Shown here: in pieces, positions 9,871-18,093 of the stretch
How positions within the stretch are numbered: the stretch's first letter is position 1
Layout of the letters: every line of letters begins with the position of its first letter
Origin: Streptomyces hygroscopicus
Lineage (GTDB): Bacteria > Actinomycetota > Actinomycetes > Streptomycetales > Streptomycetaceae
Direction of reading: 5' to 3'
Assembly (NCBI GenBank): GCA_002021875.1
Contig: CP018627.1
Location: forward strand, 7,440,001-7,504,000
DNA length: 64,000 bases
The notes under the pieces: model-generated
The model's input: the letters and a program-made list of their open reading frames with translations, nothing else
The model's database searches: none
What the model was told of the DNA's origin: nothing
Position numbers and translations under genes: made by a program

Positions 9871-10482
9871 ATGACATCCGTCCTCGTCTGCGACGACTCC
9901 CCGCTTGCCCGAGAGGCGCTGCGCCGTGCGGTGGCGACCGTGCCCGGCGTCGAGCGTGTGACGACGGCGGCCAACGGCGAGGAAGTCCTCCGCCGCTGGG
10001 GCGCCGACCGCTCGGATCTGATTCTGATGGACGTACGGATGCCCGGTCTCGGCGGAGTCGAGACCGTGCGGCGGCTGCTCTCCGCCGACCCGGGCGCCCG
10101 GATCATCATGCTCACGGTCGCCGAGGACCTCGACGGCGTCGCGCTGGCCGTGGCCGCCGGCGCCCGTGGCTATCTGCACAAGGACGCCTCGCGCGCCGAG
10201 TTGCGCGCCACCGTGACACAGGCGCTCGCCGACCCCACCTGGCGGCTGGCCCCGCGCCGGCTGCGCTCGGCCGAGATGGGCGCCGCGCCCACCCTCACCG
10301 CGCGGGAGATCCAGGTGCTCGAGGGCATGAGCCATGGCCGCTCCAATGCGGAGATCGGCCGTGAGCTGTTCCTGTCCGAGGACACGGTCAAGACGCACGC
10401 ACGCCGGCTGTTCAAGAAGCTCGGCGCGTCCGACCGGGCCCATGCGGTGGCCCTCGGGTTCCGCTGGGGTCTGGTCCGCTGA
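9871..10482 (+). CDS. bldM: orphan response regulator BldM
   Basis: 203 residues. N-terminal receiver with the acidic pair (VCDDSP), phospho-acceptor-position Asp in LILMDVRMPG (about residue 54), and Lys in YLHKDAS. The C-terminal LuxR/NarL HTH (TAREIQVLEGMSHGRSNAEI) recognises DNA. The sequence is essentially that of S. coelicolor BldM, an atypical receiver protein that acts as homodimer or as heterodimer with WhiI in aerial-mycelium and sporulation genes. GAGGAC precedes the ATG. Divergent from whiD across 408 bases of regulatory DNA. Confidence 0.96.
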   Translation: MTSVLVCDDSPLAREALRRAVATVPGVERVTTAANGEEVLRRWGADRSDLILMDVRMPGLGGVETVRRLLSADPGARIIMLTVAEDLDGVALAVAAGARGYLHKDASRAELRATVTQALADPTWRLAPRRLRSAEMGAAPTLTAREIQVLEGMSHGRSNAEIGRELFLSEDTVKTHARRLFKKLGASDRAHAVALGFRWGLVR

Positions 10483-10772
10483 CTCGGCCACGACCGTTCT
10501 GACGTGCTGCGCAGCGGGGGCGCTACGGTCCCCGCCCGCCGGATGGCGGGCGGGGCGGGAGCGTGCGCGGCGGGCCCTGTCGCGGTGGCCTGTACCAGTT
10601 CCCCGCGCTATGCCGCATCCTTGAAGGTGTGGAGTTCCTCGGGGACGAGTCGGTCGGGCGTGAGGGGAGAGCGCAGGACGTGACGACAGCCGGCGCACCT
10701 GCTCATAACGCTTCAGCGCACAACTACGGACGCGGTGCCACGGAGCCACCCGGCCCGAGGCACCATGGATGG

Positions 10773-11384
10773 ATGCCGCGTAACGACGAGAACCCAGGAG
10801 CCGCCAAGGGCGCTCCCGGGGGCACGGGGCCGATCGGCGCCCTCGTCGGGCGCGCCGTCGAAGGGGACGAGCAGGCCACTCATGACCTGCTGGCCCTGGT
10901 CCATCCGCTGGCCCTGCGGTACTGCCGCACGAGGCTGTCCCGACTTCCGGGTGATGCCCGCCACTTCGTGGACGACCTCGCGCAGGAGGTCTGTCTCGCG
11001 GTGCTGTGCGCGCTGCCGCGCTACCGGGACACCGGAAAGCCCTTCGAGGCGTTCGTCGTGGCCATCGCCTCCCACAAGGTCGCCGATCTGCAGCGGGCCG
11101 CCATGCGCCACCCGGGCTCCACGGCCGTCCCCTCGGACGAGATGCCGGAGCAGCCGGACGATTCGCTGGGGCCCGAGGAGCGGGCGCTGCTCAGCAGCGA
11201 CGCGGAATGGGCCAAGAAGCTCCTGGCCAACCTTCCGGAGAATCAGCGCGAGCTGGTGCTGCTGAGGGTCGCGGTCGGGCTGACGGCGGAGGAGACCGGC
11301 CAGATGCTCGGCATGTCCCCCGGAGCGGTGCGGGTCGCCCAGCACCGGGCCCTGAGCAGGCTGCGCGCGCTCGCCGAGCAGTGA
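10773..11384 (+). CDS. shbA: ECF-like RNA polymerase sigma factor, probably ShbA
   Basis: 203 residues. Sigma-70 region 2 is at about 30-100 ([18 protein letters not shown] is region 2.2-2.3) and region 4 at about 145-200 ([18 protein letters not shown], with [22 protein letters not shown]). The gene after bldM in S. coelicolor (SCO4769) is, to my recollection, the homologue of ShbA of S. griseus, which transcribes the principal sigma gene hrdB; the symbol rests on that position. A GTG at 10680 would add 31 low-complexity residues and cannot be excluded. Confidence 0.8.
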   Translation: MPRNDENPGAAKGAPGGTGPIGALVGRAVEGDEQATHDLLALVHPLALRYCRTRLSRLPGDARHFVDDLAQEVCLAVLCALPRYRDTGKPFEAFVVAIASHKVADLQRAAMRHPGSTAVPSDEMPEQPDDSLGPEERALLSSDAEWAKKLLANLPENQRELVLLRVAVGLTAEETGQMLGMSPGAVRVAQHRALSRLRALAEQ

Positions 11385-11458
11385 TCCGAGGGCCTGCCGG
11401 TCCCCGGTCGCGCTCGTTACCTCGTTGTGCCTTCCGTATTCAGCAGCTCACTGAGAAG

Positions 11459-11467
11459 TTATCCACA
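11459..11467 (+). promoter_or_regulatory. DnaA-box match upstream of guaB
   Basis: TTATCCACA, a perfect match to the classical DnaA box, 75 bases before the guaB start. guaB promoters of other bacteria can be controlled by DnaA; here that is only an inference. Confidence 0.45.
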
Positions 11468-11499
11468 GGGCGGAATGAGGCACTCGGGGAGCCCGTTAG

Positions 11500-13044
<1,545 letters not shown>

Positions 13045-13128
13045 CCCGCGCCGTTCACCCGGGCGACCCTGCGCAGGTCCGGGCAGGGATACTGGGACGG
13101 CTGTTCGTGAACAGGGAAAGGCACCCAC

Positions 13129-14256
13129 GTGACTGAGATCGAGATCGGGCGCGGCAAGCGCGGCCGCAGGGCGTACGCGTTCGACGACATCGCCGTTGTG
13201 CCGAGTCGTCGCACCCGGGACCCCAAGGAGGTCTCGATCGCCTGGCAGATCGACGCCTACCGCTTCGACCTGCCGTTCCTGGCCGCGCCGATGGACTCGG
13301 TGGTCTCGCCCCGCACCGCGATCCGCATCGGTGAGCTCGGCGGCCTCGGGGTGCTGAACCTGGAAGGGCTCTGGACCCGTTACGAGGACCCGGAGCCGCT
13401 GCTGGCGGAGATCGCCGAGCTGGACGAGGGCACGGCGACCACCCGGATGCAGGAGATCTACGCCGAGCCGATCAAGGAAGAGCTGATCGGCCAGCGCCTG
13501 AAGGAGGTGCGGGACGCGGGCGTGGTGACCGCCGCCGCCCTGTCCCCGCAGCGCACGGCGCAGTTCTCCAAGGCCGTGGTGGACGCGGGCGTCGACATCT
13601 TCGTGATCCGCGGGACCACGGTCTCCGCCGAGCATGTCTCCGGCGCCGCCGAGCCGCTCAACCTCAAGCAGTTCATCTATGAGCTGGACGTCCCGGTCAT
13701 CGTGGGCGGCTGCGCCACCTACACGGCCGCGCTGCACCTGATGCGCACCGGCGCCGCCGGTGTGCTGGTGGGCTTCGGCGGCGGCGCCGCGCACACCACC
13801 CGCAATGTGCTGGGCATCCAGGTGCCGATGGCGACCGCGGTCGCCGATGTCGCCGCCGCCCGCCGGGACTACATGGACGAGTCCGGCGGCCGCTATGTGC
13901 ACGTCATCGCCGATGGCGGCGTCGGCTGGAGCGGCGATCTGCCCAAGGCCGTCGCCTGCGGCGCGGACGCGGTGATGATGGGCTCCCCGCTGGCGCGGGC
14001 CACGGACGCACCGGGCCGCGGTCACCACTGGGGCATGGAGGCCGTGCACGACGAGGTGCCGCGCGGCAAGCGGATGAACCTGGGCACGGTGGGCTCCACC
14101 GAGGAGATCCTCCTCGGCCCCTCCTCCATCCCCGACGGTTCGATGAACTTCTTCGGTGCGCTGCGCCGTGCCATGGCCACGACCGGCTACTCGGAGCTGA
14201 AGGAGTTCCAGCGGGTCGAGGTCACGGTCGCCCCGTCGGCCCGCGACAAGAGCTGA
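13129..14256 (+). CDS. guaB3: GuaB3 family IMP dehydrogenase-related protein
   Basis: 375 residues. The same TIM-barrel fold as IMP dehydrogenase but without CBS domains. Visible marks are FDDIAVVPSRRTRDPKEV near the start, FLAAPMDSVVSP, and DGGVGWSGDLPKAVACGADAVM for phosphate binding. The catalytic Cys loop is replaced by GGGAAHTTRNVLG, so ordinary IMP dehydrogenation is unlikely; the GMP reductase-like activity sometimes proposed for GuaB3 is unproven here. GTG start after GGGAAAGG. Pairing with guaB is conserved in actinobacteria. Confidence 0.92.
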   Translation: MTEIEIGRGKRGRRAYAFDDIAVVPSRRTRDPKEVSIAWQIDAYRFDLPFLAAPMDSVVSPRTAIRIGELGGLGVLNLEGLWTRYEDPEPLLAEIAELDEGTATTRMQEIYAEPIKEELIGQRLKEVRDAGVVTAAALSPQRTAQFSKAVVDAGVDIFVIRGTTVSAEHVSGAAEPLNLKQFIYELDVPVIVGGCATYTAALHLMRTGAAGVLVGFGGGAAHTTRNVLGIQVPMATAVADVAAARRDYMDESGGRYVHVIADGGVGWSGDLPKAVACGADAVMMGSPLARATDAPGRGHHWGMEAVHDEVPRGKRMNLGTVGSTEEILLGPSSIPDGSMNFFGALRRAMATTGYSELKEFQRVEVTVAPSARDKS

Positions 14257-14276
14257 CACCATTTCACAGTGGGAAC

Positions 14277-14312
14277 GAGGCGGGTCCACACCACATGGTG
14301 TGGACCCGCCTC
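14277..14312. terminator. hairpin after guaB3
   Basis: Perfect 17-bp stem (GAGGCGGGTCCACACCA and its complement) with a tiny loop, 21 bases after the stop. No T run, as usual in Streptomyces. Confidence 0.85.
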
Positions 14313-14608
14313 TGCCCGTGGAGGCACGCTCCAGGACGTGCTGCTGGCGTCGATTTGGCTACAAGCCGCCAGGGTGCGCGCCCCACTGATAGCCAGTCGC
14401 GTACTGAGGATCACCCGGGTCAAGACGGGTCGAGGTCGTGTAATCCCTTTGCCGCTCTGCGGCAGTCTCGACATGGCTGAAAATGAGTAAAGGTCAGGGG
14501 GCCTGTATGAATATCGTACTGATCGCTCGCTGGCTCCCGAGCGAAAGGCCGGGCTGTCTCGCGGGCTCTACGGGATATACGCGCTACCGAACACTAGAGG
14601 AGGTAAGC
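14313..14608 (+). other. leader region before the small secreted-protein gene
   Basis: No gene recognised. The DNA is less G+C-rich than its neighbours. A 7-bp hairpin (TCGCTCG/CGAGCGA, 14523-14544) lies 65 bases before the start codon. The open frame running through here lacks codon bias and is not a credible N-terminal extension. Confidence 0.5.
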
Positions 14609-14887
14609 GTGAAGAGGCTGCTCACCGGAGTCCTCGGATCACTCTCGATGGCCGCTGTTTTGACTGCGGGGGCGCTCACCCTGGCAAGTCCGGCCCAGGC
14701 CGCCCCTGCTGATTGCGAAGTTTTTCTGCGCCATCACGGCTATGTTGTAGGGCCTCAAGTTAGGGCCTGGTGTGAGTTCGCTAAACCAGGAACGGGCGCG
14801 GTGAAGCTGGGATGCAAGCTCCAGCTCCAAGAGCTTGGTGTGAAGGGCTCTGACGCTGAGGCCGCTTGCGGGCTGAGCTCGAAGTAG
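14609..14887 (+). CDS. small secreted protein with four cysteines, function unknown
   Basis: 92 residues. A clear Sec signal peptide (VKRLLTGVLG, a hydrophobic core, then SPAQA cleavage about residue 31) leaves a mature protein of about 61 residues with four Cys, enough for two disulfides, and a basic pI. GTG start seven bases after a very strong GAGGAGGT. Codon use (TTT, GTT, CAA) and G+C are clearly less extreme than in neighbouring genes, which suggests high-level regulation or recent acquisition. I do not recognise the family; small extracellular inhibitors and morphogenetic peptides have this architecture. Confidence 0.75.
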   Translation: MKRLLTGVLGSLSMAAVLTAGALTLASPAQAAPADCEVFLRHHGYVVGPQVRAWCEFAKPGTGAVKLGCKLQLQELGVKGSDAEAACGLSSK

Positions 14888-15032
14888 AGGATTGGGGCGG
14901 GAGGCGCGGACTTTGGCCTCCCGCCGAGCAAAAGTCCCTCCGGCTTTCCGCCAGGACCTGCTCGTCCAGCCGCCTTGGCGGCGGCTGTCGAATGAGCGGG
15001 TCGTGGTGAAAGCTGAAGAGGGGGCAACAGAG

Positions 15033-15059
15033 GGGGCCACCCGGCTAGCGGGTGGCCCC
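15033..15059. terminator. bidirectional hairpin between convergent genes
   Basis: An 11-bp stem GGGGCCACCCG with loop GCTAG, 25 bases before the end of the membrane-protein gene on the other strand. Serves either transcript. Confidence 0.75.
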
Positions 15060-15083
15060 ATTCCGCTTGATGTTGCCCGGATA

Positions 15084-15797
15084 TCAGCGGTTGCTGATCC
15101 GGTAGGCGGTGCTGACCGCGGCGACCGGCGCGAGCGCCATGAAGATGTATGTCATGGTGTCGGAGTCTTCCTTCCAGCCGTCGAACAGTCCGCCACCCGG
15201 CATGCCTTCGACCAGGGGGGTGTTGAAATGCTGGAAGAAGATCTCAAACGCGGACATCGGCTCGATGCCGGCGGACTGCAATTGGTCCGCGTGCTTGTCC
15301 AGGAGATCACTCATGATCATGGCGTAACCGAAGAGCTCGCCCAGGAACACCGCGGCCAGGGCCAGAACCGCGCCGACCACCCATAGCGCCGGGTTTCGGC
15401 CGCCGAACTTGGCAACAAGGAAGCCGATGAGGGCGCCGACGACCACACCGGCATAGGCGAACTGCGTGACCTTCACCTCGGGACCGTCCGTGTCCGCCAT
15501 CGCGCTCAGCAGGAACGCGTAGAGGAACGCGCCGACGAGAGTGGCCACGATGGCAGCGCCCACCGCCAGCATCGGGTTGCCCGGACGGCCGACCGGCGGC
15601 GCGGGCGGCGGGAAGCCGCCGCCGTACTGCGGCTGGGGCTGCTGCGGCTGCTGGGGCTGCCCCTGCGGGTAGCCGTAGCCCGGCTGCGGGGTGCCGTAGC
15701 CACCGGCCTGCTGGGGCGGGGCGGGCTGCTGCGGGTAACCGCCGGGCTGCTGTGGGTAGCCACCCGGCTGCTGTGGCTGCTGCCAGTTCTGGCTCAT
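15084..15797 (-). CDS. membrane protein with Pro/Gln-rich N-terminal tail
   Basis: 237 residues. Residues 1-75 are a cytoplasm-type low-complexity tail made of QQPGGYP-like repeats. Four hydrophobic helices follow (about 80-105, 120-140, 145-170, 215-235) with the motif AKFGGRNPALW between helices 2 and 3. GGGGGA before the chosen ATG; the open frame upstream is a shadow. The second half resembles the next upstream gene, so the two are tandem paralogues. Function unknown. Confidence 0.75.
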   Translation of the reverse strand: MSQNWQQPQQPGGYPQQPGGYPQQPAPPQQAGGYGTPQPGYGYPQGQPQQPQQPQPQYGGGFPPPAPPVGRPGNPMLAVGAAIVATLVGAFLYAFLLSAMADTDGPEVKVTQFAYAGVVVGALIGFLVAKFGGRNPALWVVGAVLALAAVFLGELFGYAMIMSDLLDKHADQLQSAGIEPMSAFEIFFQHFNTPLVEGMPGGGLFDGWKEDSDTMTYIFMALAPVAAVSTAYRISNR

Positions 15798-16007
15798 GGA
15801 ATTCCCCCGGGGATGAAGGTGTTGAGACCGCGTTCCGGGGGCAGCTGAGCTGATGAGCGGCTGCGGGCTGGGAACGCGGATGGAAACTTTCGAGCCATAA
15901 AAGTAACAGGCAGGCATGACAACCAGACAAGTCGTGTCTGACGTCCGTGACATGGCTGGGACCGGACGGAGACACGCTGGCCCGGCATATGCGGATTTCG
16001 TCGGCCG

Positions 16008-16451
16008 CTACTCGGTGATCCGCTTCGCGACGAGGTAACTCTCCGCGCCGGCCACGGCGTAGAAGGTGATGTCGTTGCGCCCCAGGATGTCATCCCGCCA
16101 GTGGTCCATGACCAGGCCGAAGTGCCCGATCAGGGTGTCCGTGGTGGGCCAGGAGCTCTCGTCCCCCATCAGCACCGCGACGCCGAGCAGTTGCGCCACC
16201 GAGACGCCGACCACCGCGAGCGGTATGCCGATGAGCGCCAGCAGTGGCGCGCGGCCGCCCAGCTTGCCCAGCGCGGCGCCGGTCAACAGCCCGATGCACA
16301 GCGCCCAGTAGCCGACCTCCTGGCCGCGGTGGCCGATTTTCCCCTGGATGAAGCCGAAGACCAGCGCCCCGAGCAGCGCCGCCGCGATGCCCGCCGCGAG
16401 ACCACGGGCCGGTCGTGGGGCCTGAGCTGCGGAAGCTGCGGACGCGATCAT
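16008..16451 (-). CDS. small membrane protein, paralogue of its neighbour
   Basis: 147 residues, four predicted membrane helices. It shares with the adjacent protein the motif GKLGGRAPLL in the second half, the following hydrophobic helix, and the C-terminal pattern (YLVAKRITE against STAYRISNR), but lacks the Pro/Gln tail. Function unknown. It is separated from its paralogue by 210 bases, and from the mreB-like gene, divergently, by about 90. Confidence 0.7.
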   Translation of the reverse strand: MIASAASAAQAPRPARGLAAGIAAALLGALVFGFIQGKIGHRGQEVGYWALCIGLLTGAALGKLGGRAPLLALIGIPLAVVGVSVAQLLGVAVLMGDESSWPTTDTLIGHFGLVMDHWRDDILGRNDITFYAVAGAESYLVAKRITE

Positions 16452-16505
16452 GACCGCAAGGTAGCAGCGGCATAGCCGTACGGTGGTGCGAATGACATCA
16501 GTGCC

Positions 16506-16534
16506 GGGACAGAATCCGGCATAAGCAATAATGT
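16506..16534 (+). promoter_or_regulatory. promoter of the MreB-like gene, likely leaderless
   Basis: GGGACA, 17 bases, TAATGT. Six bases after the -10 box comes the ATG itself, and no Shine-Dalgarno sequence exists in front of it. The transcript would therefore begin at or next to the start codon. Confidence 0.5.
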
Positions 16535-16540
16535 CAACTT

Positions 16541-17698
16541 ATGGCGCAGAACAAGTCGTTCAATGGGCGTGACATGGGTATCGACCTCGGCACCGCCAAC
16601 ACACTGGTGTACGTACGGGGCAGGGGCATCGTGCTCAATGAGCCGTCGGTTGTGGCAGTGAACACAGCCGACGGCAGTGTGCTGTCGGTGGGCTCGGCGG
16701 CCAAGGAGACCATGGGGCGGACGCCGACGAACATCGTCGCCGTGCGACCGCTGCGCGATGGCGTGATCGCCGATTTCGAGATCGCCGAGCGCATGCTGCG
16801 GTACTTCATCAAGAAGGTGATGGGCAGCCGCCGGCTCGCCCGTCCCCGTGTGGTCGTCTGCGTGCCCTCCGGGATCACGGGCGTTGAGCGGCGCGCGGTG
16901 ATGGAGGCGGCCACCCAGGCCGGGGCGCGTCAGGTGCATCTGGTCGAGGAGCCCATCGCGGCGGCGATCGGGGCGGGGCTGCCGGTGAGCGAGCCGACCG
17001 GCTGCATGGTCGTCGACATCGGCGGCGGTACGACGGAGGTCGCCGTGGTCTCGCTGGGCGGCATCGTCACCGCCCGGTCGGTGCGTACCGCGGGCGACTC
17101 CATGGATGTGGCGATCACCTCCTATGTGAAGAAGCAGTACGCGCTGGCGATCGGCGAGCGGACCGCCGAGGAGATCAAGGTCTCCATCGGATCCGCCTCG
17201 CCCGCCGGGTCGCTGTCCGTGCCCCGGGTGTCGGAGGCCGTCCGGCGGCCCGAGCGGAATGTCGAGGTGTTCATCCCGGGCCAGAGCGAGGACCCCGAGG
17301 ACACCCAGGCGCTGCTGCCGCCGGACCGCTGCACCATCCGCGGCCGTGACCAGGCGACCGGGCTCCCCAAGGTGCTCGAACTGACCGCGGACGAGGTACG
17401 GCACGCCCTCGCCGAGCCGGTGGACAGCATCGTCGCGGCGGTCCGGGCCACGCTCGACGAAACCCCGCCCGAGCTGGCGGGCGACATCATGGACCGCGGC
17501 ATCGTGCTGACCGGCGGCGGGGCCCTGCTGCGCGGTCTGGACGTACGGCTGGGGCGCGAGCTGAACATCCCCGTGCTGGTGGCCGACGACCCGCTGGACT
17601 GTGTCGCCATCGGCACCGGCCGCTGTGTGGAGGACTTCGCCTCACTGCGCACCGCGATGGACGCACGGCCTCGTCGGCCGGACACGGTGCGGGTGTGA
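16541..17698 (+). CDS. MreB/Mbl-like bacterial actin with an insertion
   Basis: 385 residues, about 40 longer than normal MreB. The actin-fold ATP site is complete: [12 protein letters not shown] (phosphate 1), [15 protein letters not shown] (phosphate 2) and [15 protein letters not shown] (adenosine). MreB signature stretches [15 protein letters not shown] and [11 protein letters not shown] are present. An extra segment of roughly 40 residues (about 220-262, rich in Arg, Glu, Pro) lies between the two halves of subdomain IIB. Streptomyces has MreB, Mbl and a third divergent homologue; this resembles the last group. No mreC/mreD follow it. Confidence 0.85.
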   Translation: MAQNKSFNGRDMGIDLGTANTLVYVRGRGIVLNEPSVVAVNTADGSVLSVGSAAKETMGRTPTNIVAVRPLRDGVIADFEIAERMLRYFIKKVMGSRRLARPRVVVCVPSGITGVERRAVMEAATQAGARQVHLVEEPIAAAIGAGLPVSEPTGCMVVDIGGGTTEVAVVSLGGIVTARSVRTAGDSMDVAITSYVKKQYALAIGERTAEEIKVSIGSASPAGSLSVPRVSEAVRRPERNVEVFIPGQSEDPEDTQALLPPDRCTIRGRDQATGLPKVLELTADEVRHALAEPVDSIVAAVRATLDETPPELAGDIMDRGIVLTGGGALLRGLDVRLGRELNIPVLVADDPLDCVAIGTGRCVEDFASLRTAMDARPRRPDTVRV

Positions 17699-17980
17699 TG
17701 CCTTGGGATCGCACGGTGTGGGTGTGACCCGCCGCGGGCCGGACCTGTGTGGCTGACGCCGGGGCCGTACGTGCGGGACGTCTCGGGGCGTGCGGGCGTG
17801 ACGCCCCGGGGCCACAGCCCGGGATTGCACCTTACGGGTGCGATGGCACGGGGCCACCTCGTGCGGGTGTGACGTCGCGGGCCGCGCCGTGCGGGTGTGA
17901 TGTCTCGGGGCTACAGACCGGGCCGCGCCGTGCGGGCGTGATGCCTAGGGCCGCGCCGTGCTGGTGTGGCGCCCCGGGGC
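17685..17980. repeat. degenerate tandem repeat region with lost coding bias
   Basis: About seven copies of a CGTGCGGGTGTGA-like core followed by CGCCCCGGGGCC-like sequence, at irregular spacing of about 25-75 bases. The first copy is the end of the mreB-like gene itself (its last codons and stop). The gap up to the next gene (18093) holds no other gene. Confidence 0.65.
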
Positions 17981-18012
17981 GGGTCCCGAGGCTCCCCAGG
18001 GCCGGGGTCTCC

Positions 18013-18041
18013 CAAGACCCCTCCCCGGGGTGGGGGTCTTG
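18013..18041. terminator. hairpin before the large secreted-protein gene
   Basis: Stem CAAGACCCC/GGGGTCTTG with an additional CCCC/GGGG inside. Confidence 0.7.
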
Positions 18042-18093
18042 AGCGTGCGGCATCGTCCCCGGCGTGGTGGGCTGGTGACACCGCGTCGGTCCC

